A stretch of 64,000 bases of DNA from Actinomycetota bacterium (GTDB taxonomy: Bacteria; Actinomycetota; Acidimicrobiia; Acidimicrobiales; Ilumatobacteraceae), in the NCBI GenBank assembly GCA_016871395.1, contig VFYV01000004.1, positions 48,678 through 112,677 of the forward strand, read 5' to 3'. Shown here piece after piece: positions 43,476 through 52,353 of this stretch. The position numbers and the translations under genes were made by a program. How positions within the stretch are numbered: position 1 is the first letter of the stretch; every line of letters begins with the position of its first letter. The notes below the pieces were generated by a model. It did not search any database. It was given only the letters and a program-made list of their open reading frames with translations, and had not been told where the DNA came from.

Positions 43476-45442
43476 GACTCGTTCCTCTTCCTACGGCGAT
43501 CCATCCATCGGCGCCACGGAGCAGTGCCCAGTAGTGCCGCACCGGACAGTCCCCCCACACCCCACATCAACGACGACGAGCTGCTCGACGCACCCATCGC
43601 AGACTCGAACCGGGGCTCGGGAACGGTGATGGGCGCGGGTTCGGTGGTGGTGGTCGACCGAGCCACCGTGGTGGTGGTTGTCGAAGTCGTGGTGGTCGTC
43701 TCCTCGATCACGGCCACGGTGGCCGGTGGTCGGTAACGGGGACGGGTGGTGGTGGGCGCCGGGACCCGGGTGGTCGTGGTCGTCGGCACACCGATGCCAT
43801 CGACGATGGCGCGAGTGGCGGCCCGCATGCTTTCGGAGAGTGCCACGTATCCCGACGGCAGCAGTCCCTGGCCATCACCGACCGCGTACGACAGCACCCG
43901 TTTCACGTCGGCGATCTTGGCCGGCGTGTCGAACGTCTTGGGCACCATGGCGTAGTCGATCTTCACCATCGGATACGCCAACGGATCCTCGGGGGTGGGA
44001 TCGGCCACCAACACCCCCGATGGCGACACGTCGGCGTCGGCCACGCCACGAGCGATCGCATCCTCGGTGGGAAGAACGACCGAACCATCGGGCTTGAGCA
44101 AACCGGCCACCTGCAACCCGAATCGCTTGGCGGTGGGTAGATCGACGATTCCGATGACTCCGCGGACACTGGTGGGTTCGGCTTGGTTGCCCGTGGGCGA
44201 CACTCCGTAGAACATCCGGAGAGCCACGTTCTTCTGTCCCTGTCGGGGCAGATAAAACGGATCAGCGTCCACCAACTCGAAGGCGTCGCGCGGATACGCG
44301 TACCCCAGGTAGGGCGCATTCAGGTTCACACGCCAAGTGTCGTTGTTCGCGAGGAACTTCTGGGCCTCGGCGTCGGCCGACATCCACGACGTCAGGATCG
44401 AGGTCGCGGCGTTCCGCTCGGCTCGTACGAGAATTCGATTGATTCCATTGGTCGGAAAGCGCACCGAGGGGTTGAGGTTCAGCAACTCGCGATCACGCAC
44501 GAACGTTTCGATGGAGGTGTTGGTCACGAGACGAGCAACCAGGCGCGGTGACAAAACCAGGTTCTCGATGCGCTGACCCGTGAACGGATCGGTGAGGTTG
44601 TACGCCACCACGACGGCGCTCGACGCCACCGGCGCGTACGAGAACTCGCGGTGATCCGGATGGTGTGACAATTCCTCCTCGGAAGCCGGGGCCGCGGTCA
44701 CGCCCATGTCCACCAGCCCGGCCAGGAAATTCTCGCGACCCGTGGTGCTCGAGGTTTCGGTGTAGTCCAGCACCACGGCGTCGGAACCCTGGCAGATACG
44801 AGCGGCCCACGAGTAGAAGAGCCCGGCCGAGGTGGCCGAGCCGTCGACACGTACGTCGAAGTCGACGATGTTGGGGCAGTCGGCCTGCGAGGGGGCGAAG
44901 GTGATGGGGATCACCACGTGGGCCGCCGGCAAGGTGCCGGGCTGAATCGGCTGCGCGTCGTTCTCGTACACCAGAATCGAGCAAGGACTGCTGGCCGAGC
45001 AGGCCAATTGGGGCAGGTTGCTGGCCGGACGAACCTCGAACTGAGCCGAGCCCGTGCCGTCGGAGGCCGTCGAGTCGAGCAGACGATTGCCGTTGGCCAG
45101 ATCGGGGAAGGGCTGGGCCGAATAGCAGTCGTCCAGTGACGTCGGATTCGCCCGACACTGCAGGATGATCACCGTGTACACGTTGGCCTGGGTGGTGGGC
45201 CGGAAGCCCGACCACGACAGGTTCACCACCTCGTTCGTCAGGTCCACGCCGGGGCTGACCGTCGCCGAGCGCCCTCCGGGGCCTGACGCCGTCACGGGTG
45301 CCCGTGGGGCCGGTTCGGCGCGCGCCGGCGAACCACCACCGGCTGACACCAACGCGGCTACCGACAACGCTGCCAACGTCAGCGCGCAGACACGACGGAG
45401 CCGGTCGACGACTCGCGAAATGGATGGAAGTGACTCGGTCAC
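43472..45442 (-). CDS. Membrane-anchored PstS-like protein with Thr-rich stalk
   Basis: A 656-residue surface protein. A signal peptide (about 15-43, ending SPARA) is followed by a beta-rich domain (about 44-180) and a periplasmic-binding-protein-like region (about 190-540) that includes SSAVVVAYNLTDPFTGQRIENLVLSPRLVARLV, as in PstS proteins. A Thr/Pro stalk (TTTTT runs, about 560-615) leads to a hydrophobic segment (SLMWGVGGLSGAALLGTAPW) and basic tail RRRKRNES. The C terminus looks like a cell-wall sorting signal without an LPXTG motif. It is divergent from pstC and coupled to the sortase-like gene. Confidence 0.8.
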   Translation of the reverse strand: MTESLPSISRVVDRLRRVCALTLAALSVAALVSAGGGSPARAEPAPRAPVTASGPGGRSATVSPGVDLTNEVVNLSWSGFRPTTQANVYTVIILQCRANPTSLDDCYSAQPFPDLANGNRLLDSTASDGTGSAQFEVRPASNLPQLACSASSPCSILVYENDAQPIQPGTLPAAHVVIPITFAPSQADCPNIVDFDVRVDGSATSAGLFYSWAARICQGSDAVVLDYTETSSTTGRENFLAGLVDMGVTAAPASEEELSHHPDHREFSYAPVASSAVVVAYNLTDPFTGQRIENLVLSPRLVARLVTNTSIETFVRDRELLNLNPSVRFPTNGINRILVRAERNAATSILTSWMSADAEAQKFLANNDTWRVNLNAPYLGYAYPRDAFELVDADPFYLPRQGQKNVALRMFYGVSPTGNQAEPTSVRGVIGIVDLPTAKRFGLQVAGLLKPDGSVVLPTEDAIARGVADADVSPSGVLVADPTPEDPLAYPMVKIDYAMVPKTFDTPAKIADVKRVLSYAVGDGQGLLPSGYVALSESMRAATRAIVDGIGVPTTTTTRVPAPTTTRPRYRPPATVAVIEETTTTTSTTTTTVARSTTTTEPAPITVPEPRFESAMGASSSSSSLMWGVGGLSGAALLGTAPWRRWMDRRRKRNES

Positions 45443-45548
45443 GGCGATGGGTTCCTGTCGGTCGAGCGGGGACTCGTTGGCGGGGACGACTCGAAACTAG
45501 GACCGGGCATTGCACGAGGAAAGTGGAGCGCGAATGACTTGGCACGAT

Positions 45549-45593
45549 GTTCAACTCCCGTTCACCTTCCCGTCAGTGGACCGTCAGACGGCG
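45549..45593 (+). promoter_or_regulatory. PHO box (predicted PhoP operator) of pstC / divergent surface operon
   Basis: Four direct repeat units start at 45549 (GTTCAACTCCC), 45560 (GTTCACCTTCC), 45572 (GTCAGTGGACC) and 45583 (GTCAGACGGCG), spaced 11, 12 and 11 bases. The first two fit the Streptomyces PhoP direct-repeat unit GTTCAyyyrsG. It lies 17 bases before the pstC GTG and 106 bases before the divergent PstS-like gene, so it may serve both. Its position also argues that pstC starts at 45610, not at the in-frame ATG 45547 inside the box. Confidence 0.7.
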
Positions 45594-45609
45594 CGCCAAG
45601 GCTGATCCC

Positions 45610-46617
45610 GTGACGAGCGTGACCGACGTGGTGGAGACGAATGCTCTCGAGAAGGACCGGGTCACCCCGGTCGTTCGTCGTGGCAAGGTCGACCGCGTCT
45701 ATCGAGCGGTCGCCACGTTGTCGGGGTCGATCGTGTTCGTCGTCATGGCCCTCATCGGCGGCTTCCTCCTGTACCGAGGGATCGATGCCTTGCGTCTCTC
45801 GGGCTGGGGTTTCATCACCGAGAGTCAATGGGCCCCCGACATGGGCGGTGCGTTCGGCATCGCGGCCGTACTCCCCTACACCGTCTCCATCGCCCTGGTG
45901 GCCCTGTTCCTCGCGGTGCCGATTTCCGTGGCCACCGCGCTCTTCATCACCGAGTACGCGCCCCGTCGCTTGAGGCGCTTTCTGACCGCCACCATCGACC
46001 TGTTGGCCGCCGTCCCGAGCCTGATCTACGGACTCTGGGGCTTGTTCTACTTGCAGCCCCGACTCATCACGCTCTCCAAGTGGCTGGCCGACAATCTCGG
46101 TTTCATTCCCTTCTTCAAGGTGAACGAGGATTTCGGCACGTCCCTCGGAGTCTTCCCGTCCTCGACGTTCGTGGCCGGTGTGATCGTCTCACTGATGGTC
46201 ATTCCCATCTGCACCTCGGTGATGCGCGAGGTCTTCGGACAGGCTCCCCCCGGTGAACGTGAGGGGGCCATGGCGCTAGGGGGCACGCGGTGGGGTGTGG
46301 TGCGCGACGTGGTGCTGCCGTTCGGACGCGGCGGCATCATCGGCGGATCGATGCTCGGCCTCGGTCGCGCGCTCGGCGAGACCATCGCCGTGACCCTCAT
46401 CATTTCGCCGTCGTTCGACGCCAAGTGGTCCATCGTCGAGCAAGGTTCCAATAGCATCGCCGCGCTCATCGCCCTGAAGTTCTCCGAATCCACCGAAACC
46501 GGCATCAGCGCACTCATGGCGGCCGGCCTGGCTCTCTTCGTCATCACCCTCATCGTGAACACCGCGGCCTCGAGCGTCGTCAATCGCTCGCGTTCGGGTT
46601 CGGCAACGGAGATCTGA
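45610..46617 (+). CDS. pstC: Phosphate ABC transporter permease PstC
   Basis: Inner-membrane subunit of the high-affinity phosphate importer. The 335-residue protein has a cytoplasmic N terminus, about six TM helices, and the ABC-permease EAA loop EGAMALGGTRWGVVRDVVLP followed by GLGRALGETIAVTLII. The GTG at 45610 (MTSVTDVVETNALEKD) is preferred because the upstream ATG lies within the PHO box. pstA follows 5 bases after the stop, and the genes form one pstCABS transcript. Confidence 0.95.
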   Translation: MTSVTDVVETNALEKDRVTPVVRRGKVDRVYRAVATLSGSIVFVVMALIGGFLLYRGIDALRLSGWGFITESQWAPDMGGAFGIAAVLPYTVSIALVALFLAVPISVATALFITEYAPRRLRRFLTATIDLLAAVPSLIYGLWGLFYLQPRLITLSKWLADNLGFIPFFKVNEDFGTSLGVFPSSTFVAGVIVSLMVIPICTSVMREVFGQAPPGEREGAMALGGTRWGVVRDVVLPFGRGGIIGGSMLGLGRALGETIAVTLIISPSFDAKWSIVEQGSNSIAALIALKFSESTETGISALMAAGLALFVITLIVNTAASSVVNRSRSGSATEI

Positions 46618-46622
46618 TCATC

Positions 46623-47747
46623 ATGGCCCTCACCTTGCGTCGTCGGCGAGCCACCGAAGTCACGACCGACGAGAAGATCCGTATTCGCTCCGTCGAATCC
46701 ATCGACGTCACCGTGATGATCGGTTCGGCCATCTCGTCGTTCGCTTTGACACAACTGCTGTACGAGACGTTCCTGCCCCTCTCGGGCGCCCTCGGATACA
46801 TCGTGGTGTGGTACGCGTTGTTCCTGGCGATCTCGTGGATCGCCGTCCGCGAGCTTCGTGGAACCGTGAGGGCCAAGGATCATCTGGCTCGCGTGGTCGT
46901 CTGGAGCGGAGCGTCTCTCGCCATCGTGCCGCTCGTACTCATCGTGCTCTACGTGATCGGCAAGGGCTACCACGCACTGCGTCCGCAGTTCTTCACGCAG
47001 GACCAGCGCTACGTCGGCGCGCTCAGTGACGCCACCGAAGGCGGTGGCTCGCACGCCATCATCGGAACCATCCAACAAGTGGGCATCGCCAGCCTCATCG
47101 CGGTGCCGCTCGGCATCACCACGGCGGTGTACCTGAACGAGGTGAAGGGTCGCCTGGCAAAACCTCTGCGCACCGTCGTCGACGCCATGAGCGCGGTTCC
47201 CTCCATCGTCGCCGGTCTCTTCATCTACGCCGCGTGGATCCTGGCGCTGGGCAATCAGCAGACCGGCCTGGCGGGTTCGTTGGCACTCTCGGTGCTCTTC
47301 CTCCCCACCGTCACCCGAACCGCCGAGGTGGTGTTGCGCTTGGTCCCCGGTGGACTACGCGAAGCGTCGTTGGCGCTCGGGGGCACCGAGTGGCGCACCA
47401 CCTCGCGCGTCGTCCTGCCCACCTCACGATCCGGTCTGGTCACCGCCGTCATTCTCGGAGTGGCCCGAGTCATCGGAGAGACCGCACCCCTCATTCTGAC
47501 CGTCGGTGGTGCGTTCATCATGAACTGGAACCCCTTGTCCGGCAAGCAGGACTCGTTGCCCTTCTTCGTGTTCCGACTCATCCGGTTTCCACAGGAGTCG
47601 CAGATCGCCCGCGCGTGGACCGGTGCGCTCGTGCTCATGATCCTCGTCCTGGTGCTCTTCGTCATCGCCCGCGCGATCGGCGGTCGGGGCCCCGACCACA
47701 TCGGCCGTCTCAAGAAATGGCGCCTCCAGAGAAAGGGTCTCGCATGA
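46623..47747 (+). CDS. pstA: Phosphate ABC transporter permease PstA
   Basis: Second permease subunit, 374 residues, longer than the usual 290-300 because of an N-terminal extension with two extra hydrophobic segments (about 30-75 and 90-112). The core shows GGGSHAIIGTIQQVGIASLI, EVKGRLAKPLRTVVDAMSAV, and the EAA loop EASLALGGTEWRTTSRVVLP followed by GVARVIGETAPLIL. Its stop overlaps the pstB start (ATGA). Confidence 0.95.
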   Translation: MALTLRRRRATEVTTDEKIRIRSVESIDVTVMIGSAISSFALTQLLYETFLPLSGALGYIVVWYALFLAISWIAVRELRGTVRAKDHLARVVVWSGASLAIVPLVLIVLYVIGKGYHALRPQFFTQDQRYVGALSDATEGGGSHAIIGTIQQVGIASLIAVPLGITTAVYLNEVKGRLAKPLRTVVDAMSAVPSIVAGLFIYAAWILALGNQQTGLAGSLALSVLFLPTVTRTAEVVLRLVPGGLREASLALGGTEWRTTSRVVLPTSRSGLVTAVILGVARVIGETAPLILTVGGAFIMNWNPLSGKQDSLPFFVFRLIRFPQESQIARAWTGALVLMILVLVLFVIARAIGGRGPDHIGRLKKWRLQRKGLA

Positions 47748-48595
47748 CCGATTTGCAGATCACCACTCCCGTTCCCACGGTTGGGTCGTCGACCGCCGTG
47801 GTCGACGACGAAACCCGTGGCGCCGCCGGGCTCACCGCGAAGAACGTGGCCTGCTGGTTCGGAACCAAGAAGGTTCTCGAAGGCGTCGGGCTCGACATGG
47901 CTCCCGGCCAGGTGACCGCGCTCATCGGTCCGTCTGGATGTGGCAAGAGCACCTTCCTGCGCACGTTGAACCGCATGCACGAGTTGGTTCCCGGTGCCAC
48001 CCTGGCCGGCGAGATCCTCATCAACGGCGTCGACATCTACCGCGGAGCCATCCCGGTCACCGACGTGCGTCGACGGATCGGAATGGTGTTCCAGAAGCCG
48101 AACCCCTTCCCCGCCATGACGGTGGCCGAGAACGTGGTGAGCGGATTGAAGTTGTCCGGTCTCAAGGTCACCAAGTCCGAACGGGAGGACCTCATCGAGT
48201 CGTGTCTCACCAAGGCGGGCCTGTGGAACGAGGTGAAGAACCGACTCGGTGATCCCGGTCGTGCGCTGTCGGGCGGTCAGCAGCAACGACTGTGCATCGC
48301 GCGTTCTCTCGCCGTCAGCCCGCAGGTGTTGCTGATGGACGAACCGTGTTCGGCGCTCGACCCCACCTCCACCCGCCGTATCGAGCAAACCATCAGTGAG
48401 ATCTCGGAATCGGTGACCATCGTCATCGTGACCCACAACATGCAACAAGCGCAGCGCGTCTCGGACCGTTGCGCCTTCTTCCTCGCCGCCGAGAACGAAC
48501 CCGGCCGCATCATCGAGGAAGGCCCCACCAAGGACATCTTCACCAATCCGCGTGACTCGCGGACCGAGGACTACGTGAACGGACGATTCGGATGA
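47744..48595 (+). CDS. pstB: Phosphate ABC transporter ATP-binding protein PstB
   Basis: ATPase of the phosphate importer, 283 residues. Walker A is GPSGCGKSTFLRTLNRMHE (about residue 65), the Q-loop VFQKPNPFP, the signature LSGGQQQRLCIARSLA, Walker B LLMDEPCSALDP and the switch THNM. It is coupled by 4-base overlaps to pstA upstream and pstS downstream. The N-terminal 25 residues (ITTPVPTVGSSTAVV) are a variable extension. Confidence 0.96.
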   Translation: MTDLQITTPVPTVGSSTAVVDDETRGAAGLTAKNVACWFGTKKVLEGVGLDMAPGQVTALIGPSGCGKSTFLRTLNRMHELVPGATLAGEILINGVDIYRGAIPVTDVRRRIGMVFQKPNPFPAMTVAENVVSGLKLSGLKVTKSEREDLIESCLTKAGLWNEVKNRLGDPGRALSGGQQQRLCIARSLAVSPQVLLMDEPCSALDPTSTRRIEQTISEISESVTIVIVTHNMQQAQRVSDRCAFFLAAENEPGRIIEEGPTKDIFTNPRDSRTEDYVNGRFG

Positions 48596-50169
48596 ACAAC
48601 ATCGCGCGTTGGATGGTCGCCGCGGCGATCTCCACCACCCTCGTCGCATCCACCGGTGCTTCGCCGGCGTCGGCTTCGGATCCGGTGGATGGCGCCGGCT
48701 CCACGTGGAGCCAGATCGCCGTCGACCAATGGCGAGCGGACGTGGCCCGTCAGGGGCTGGTCGTCAACTACCAAGGCGTGGGCTCCACGGCCGGTCGCGT
48801 GGCGTACTACCAAGCACAGGTCGACTTCGCAGTCAGCGAAATCCCCTTCCAGTCGGCCCAGTACGACCGACAGGGAAATCTGTTGGCGGACGAGACGCAA
48901 CTGGCCGCGTCGCGCCCGTACGCGTACCTGCCCATCGTGGCCGGTGGAACCGCGTTCATGTACAACCTCAAGGCCAACGGACAGCGCATCACCGATCTGA
49001 AACTGTCCCCCACCACGGTGGCCAAGATCTTCACCGGACAGATCAACATGTGGAACGACCCGGCGATCGCGGCCGACAATCCGCAGCGGGTGATGCCCGC
49101 CACGCGCATCAAGCCGGTGATCCGCTCGGACGGCTCCGGCACCACGGCGCAGTTCACGGCTTTCATGGCCGACGAGACCACGTCGGACTGGAACGTGCTG
49201 TGTCAGCGAGCGAATCTCGGCTCGTCATGCCCCGCGACGTCGCTCTACCCCGATTATCCGAACTCCGGCTTCGCCGCCCAGCAGTTCTCCGATGGTGTGG
49301 CCAACTTCGTGGCCGCACAGTACAACGACGGTGCCATCACCTACGTGGAGTACGGCTACGCCAAGGAACGTGGTTTCCCGGTGGCCTCGGTGAAGAACGC
49401 CTCGGGCAGCTACACGCAACCGACCGCGGTCAACGTGTCGGTCGCTCTGCAGGGGGCGCGCATCAACAACGACGGCACCCAGGTGCTCGGTGGTGTGTAC
49501 CGCAACTCCGATCCGCGCACCTACCCGATCTCCAGTTACTCGTACATGATCGTGCCGACCACCGAAGCCTCACCTTTCAACGCTTCGAAGGGGCAGAGCC
49601 TGTCGGAGTACATCTTCTACTTCCTGTGCGCCGGACAGCAGAAGGCCGAACAGCTCGGCTACGCCCCGTTGCCGAAGAACCTGGTGCAGTTCGGGTTCGA
49701 AGCCGTGGCCCGTATCCCGGGGGCCGTGGCCGCACCGGCCATCGACTCGTGTGCGAACCCCACCATCACCGGTGGATTCCTGGTGCCCAAGGCCACCACC
49801 GCGCCCGCCACCACGGCCGCACCCGCCAGTGGTTCGAGCGGTGGCAATTCGGGAACACCCGGTGGGACCTCCACCGGAACCACCGTTCCGGGTGCGACCA
49901 CCGTTCCGGGTGCGACCACCGTTCCGGGGACGATCGACGAGACCGGAACTGTCGAGGATCCATCGGCACCCGGTGACGTCGTGGACGCCGCGGGCGGTGA
50001 AGCGGTCATCGCCACCCCGGGAGTCGCCATGGCCACCAGCGTCGAGATCGACACCGAAGGCTCCGGAACGTCGCCGATCATCTACGTGTTGATCACGATT
50101 CTCCTTCTTGGGATCGCCGTCGGACCGCCCGTGGTGGCCGGTCGTCTGCGACCTTCGGTGAAGCAGTAG
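48592..50169 (+). CDS. pstS: Phosphate-binding protein PstS, membrane anchored
   Basis: A 525-residue binding protein: signal peptide (about 1-29), PstS fold (about 30-395) with GAGSTWSQIAVDQWRAD, GVGSTAGRVAYYQAQVDFAV, VIRSDGSGTTAQFTAF and a Ser/Pro/Thr-rich linker (400-485). A C-terminal TM (about 493-515, IIYVLITILLLGIAVG) follows. Most PstS are lipoproteins; here retention uses a C-terminal helix and no lipobox cysteine is visible. The gene is last in pstCABS instead of first. A tandem 18-bp repeat encodes part of the linker. Confidence 0.93.
   Translation: MNNIARWMVAAAISTTLVASTGASPASASDPVDGAGSTWSQIAVDQWRADVARQGLVVNYQGVGSTAGRVAYYQAQVDFAVSEIPFQSAQYDRQGNLLADETQLAASRPYAYLPIVAGGTAFMYNLKANGQRITDLKLSPTTVAKIFTGQINMWNDPAIAADNPQRVMPATRIKPVIRSDGSGTTAQFTAFMADETTSDWNVLCQRANLGSSCPATSLYPDYPNSGFAAQQFSDGVANFVAAQYNDGAITYVEYGYAKERGFPVASVKNASGSYTQPTAVNVSVALQGARINNDGTQVLGGVYRNSDPRTYPISSYSYMIVPTTEASPFNASKGQSLSEYIFYFLCAGQQKAEQLGYAPLPKNLVQFGFEAVARIPGAVAAPAIDSCANPTITGGFLVPKATTAPATTAAPASGSSGGNSGTPGGTSTGTTVPGATTVPGATTVPGTIDETGTVEDPSAPGDVVDAAGGEAVIATPGVAMATSVEIDTEGSGTSPIIYVLITILLLGIAVGPPVVAGRLRPSVKQ
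49882..49932 (+). repeat. 18-bp tandem repeat in the pstS linker
   Basis: ACCGTTCCGGGTGCGACC occurs twice in tandem (49882 and 49900) with a third partial copy at 49918, encoding TVPGAT repeats in the low-complexity stalk. Length variation by slippage is possible. Confidence 0.9.
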
Positions 50170-50182
50170 CGTCACGCTCTCG

Positions 50183-50725
50183 ATGAACCGCTCACCTCTC
50201 GTCCTCGTCGCCATTGCTCTGGCCACCATCGGTGGACTCACCGCGTGCTCCAACGAGGACTCCGGCCCCGACACCACCGCACCGGTGGTGGGCATGCCCG
50301 ATCCGACACTTCCGTCCGAGGTGAACGCCGTCGCCTACGTGGTCGGCGCGGTGGCGGGCATCGGCAACGCGGAGGTGCGCATGCAGTTGCCGGCGAACGT
50401 CCCGGCAGTCGACGACGACGTTTACGTTCTCGATGTCTGGGTGAAGAGCGGTGCTCTGGAACCATTCGCGATCAGGCCCGAGATGTTCCGCGTGTACACA
50501 CTCGACGGCAAGTCGTACACCCCCGAGGCCGTCGGCGACATCGCCCGCTTCGGTGAGGCGACTTTGAACACCGGTGAGACCTACAGCGGCTTGTTGGCCG
50601 TGCGCATCCCGACGGATTCCGAACCGGCCATGTTCCTCGCCGACCTCACCGACCTCGGCGAGCGCTTCTTCGCCGCCGCTTTCTCGGTCGATCCGGACTT
50701 CGTGCCCGAAACCCCCGAAAGCTGA
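50183..50725 (+). CDS. Predicted lipoprotein of unknown function
   Basis: A 180-residue protein with a lipoprotein signal (LVLVAIALATIGGLTAC; lipobox LTAC, Cys22). The mature part (about 45-170) is beta-rich with spaced aromatic and hydrophobic residues (VYVLDVWVKSGALEPFAIRP, GEATLNTGETYSGLLAVRIP), resembling immunoglobulin-like DUF4352/telokin-type domains that often bind other surface proteins. It starts 13 bases after pstS and may belong to the pst transcript. Confidence 0.75.
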   Translation: MNRSPLVLVAIALATIGGLTACSNEDSGPDTTAPVVGMPDPTLPSEVNAVAYVVGAVAGIGNAEVRMQLPANVPAVDDDVYVLDVWVKSGALEPFAIRPEMFRVYTLDGKSYTPEAVGDIARFGEATLNTGETYSGLLAVRIPTDSEPAMFLADLTDLGERFFAAAFSVDPDFVPETPES

Positions 50726-51361
50726 TCAGCCGGGCAGGACGCCCACGGTCTCGTTGGGGCCCACGGTCTCCCACTCTCCCCGACGGCGCACGAGTGCCGA
50801 GTCGGAGGGCAGGAACACCACCGGGACGTTCGCCAGTTTCTTGGTGCGCGCGTGGCGATCGGGGGTCACCTTCTCGGCCTGGGCCACCACCGCCATCCCG
50901 GTCACCAGACCCAGACCCAACGCCAACGCTCCACCGCGCGGATCGATCATGGGGTCGCACAACGCCGAGGCCGGCGCGCCGGCACCCACCACCACGCCAC
51001 CCTCTTTCAACACGTGATGAAGGGCGTCGAAGATCGGGGTGTCCTTGATGACGCTGCGCAGATGGATCGGATTGTCGCCGACCAACCACACGGCGTCGGC
51101 CTTGCGGACCACGTGGGCCGCGTCCGATTCCATGGCCTCGACCCGTCGCATCACCATCAGCGCGTCGATCTCGACACCGAGTCGCCCACCCCACGTCACG
51201 GCCGCGGCCACCAAAACCTCCGGGCGCTCGAACGCATCAGCAGTCGGGAGGACGACGACCTTTTTCGCCTTCACTTCGGAGAGCAAACGACGGTCGAGGT
51301 CATCGTGAGCGGTGAACGCTCCCCCGCCTTGAAAGACGATGGTGCCCTTGGAGTCGCTCAT
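50726..51361 (-). CDS. Cyanophycinase/peptidase-S51-like protein lacking the nucleophile
   Basis: A 211-residue class-I glutamine-amidotransferase-like (flavodoxin-like) fold related to cyanophycinase and peptidase E: TIVFQGGGAFTAHDDLDRRL at 7-26, VVVLPTADAFERPEV and ADAVWLVGDNPIHL. The nucleophile elbow, normally GTSAGA, reads GAGAPA (126-131), with Gly128 at the Ser position. Proteolysis is therefore unlikely. The ATG at 51361 is chosen; an ATG six codons upstream is in frame. It abuts the lipoprotein gene with no gap. Confidence 0.75.
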   Translation of the reverse strand: MSDSKGTIVFQGGGAFTAHDDLDRRLLSEVKAKKVVVLPTADAFERPEVLVAAAVTWGGRLGVEIDALMVMRRVEAMESDAAHVVRKADAVWLVGDNPIHLRSVIKDTPIFDALHHVLKEGGVVVGAGAPASALCDPMIDPRGGALALGLGLVTGMAVVAQAEKVTPDRHARTKKLANVPVVFLPSDSALVRRRGEWETVGPNETVGVLPG

Positions 51362-51500
51362 GATCCGAGCGTACGCCATGACTTCACATCGGGGGTATCA
51401 CGACGCGTTGCTCGTCACGCCGGGCTTTGTCACGGTCGCCGAAGGGTAAGTATCCTGCAGCAAAGCGCGGGATCGAGTCCCCCTTCAAAGGAGAACCCAC

Positions 51501-52349
51501 ATGGCCATCACGACCGTCGGAGTTGTCGGATCTGGAATCATGGGTTCGGGTCTCGCTGAAGTCATCGCCCGCGGCGGAATGAATGTGATCGTTCGCTCAC
51601 GCAGTCAGGCCACCGCCGACGCCATGGTCACCTCGGTGTCCAAGGGTTTGAGCAAGCAGGTGGAGAAGGGTCGCCTCTCCGAGGACGACAAGGCCGCCAT
51701 CCTGGGTCGCATCACCGCGGTGAGCGATCTCTCCAAACTGGCCGACTGTGATCTGGTCATCGAGAGCGTCGTCGAGGATCTCGACACCAAAAAGGCGCTC
51801 TTCGCCGAGCTCGACAAGGTGGTCAAGGCCGGGGCGATCATCGCCACCAACACCTCCACCCTGCCGGTGATCGAACTAGCGATGTGCACGGGACGACCCG
51901 AACTGGTGTGTGGCATCCACTTCTTCAACCCGGCAACCGCCATGCCCCTGGTCGAGATCGTGCGCCCGCTGTCGGCGAGCGACGACACCATCGCCGCCGC
52001 CACGGCGTTCGCCGAGGCCTGCGCCAAGCAGCCGGTGCAGGTGAAAGATCGCGCCGGCTTCATCGTGAACGCGTTGCTCTTCCCGTATTTGAACAACGCC
52101 ATCCGCATGCTCGAGCAGGGCACTGCGAACATGGCCGACATCGACACCGCGATGAAGGGCGGATGCAACTTCCCCATGGGGCCGTTCGCGCTGCTCGATC
52201 TGGTCGGCCTCGATACCTCGCTTTCCATCCTCGACGCGCTGTACAGCGAGTTCCGCGACCCGAACTACGCCGCGGTGCCCACGTTGCGCCGCATGGTGGC
52301 CGCCGGACAACTCGGTCGCAAGACCAAGTCCGGCTTCTACACCTACTGA
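51501..52349 (+). CDS. 3-hydroxybutyryl-CoA dehydrogenase family
   Basis: A 282-residue NAD(P)-dependent 3-hydroxyacyl-CoA dehydrogenase with VGVVGSGIMGSGLAEVIARG near residue 5, TNTSTLPVIEL, the catalytic His in GIHFFNPATAMPLVEI and C-terminal PMGPFALLDLVGLD. It interconverts 3-hydroxybutyryl-CoA and acetoacetyl-CoA. GGAG lies 9 bases before the ATG. The 121-bp gap before it holds a promoter candidate (TTGTCA at about 51428). It is followed by aat and a B12 mutase on the same strand. Confidence 0.92.
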   Translation: MAITTVGVVGSGIMGSGLAEVIARGGMNVIVRSRSQATADAMVTSVSKGLSKQVEKGRLSEDDKAAILGRITAVSDLSKLADCDLVIESVVEDLDTKKALFAELDKVVKAGAIIATNTSTLPVIELAMCTGRPELVCGIHFFNPATAMPLVEIVRPLSASDDTIAAATAFAEACAKQPVQVKDRAGFIVNALLFPYLNNAIRMLEQGTANMADIDTAMKGGCNFPMGPFALLDLVGLDTSLSILDALYSEFRDPNYAAVPTLRRMVAAGQLGRKTKSGFYTY

Positions 52350-52353
52350 TTCC

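Noticed and set aside
43472..45442. LPXTG cell-wall sorting signal in the anchored PstS-like protein
   Set aside because: The C terminus has a hydrophobic segment and basic tail but no LPXTG or close variant before it.
45547..45609. pstC start at ATG 45547
   Set aside because: This ATG lies just before and within the PHO box. The added residues are Arg/Ser-rich without family resemblance, and GTG 45610 has a better context.
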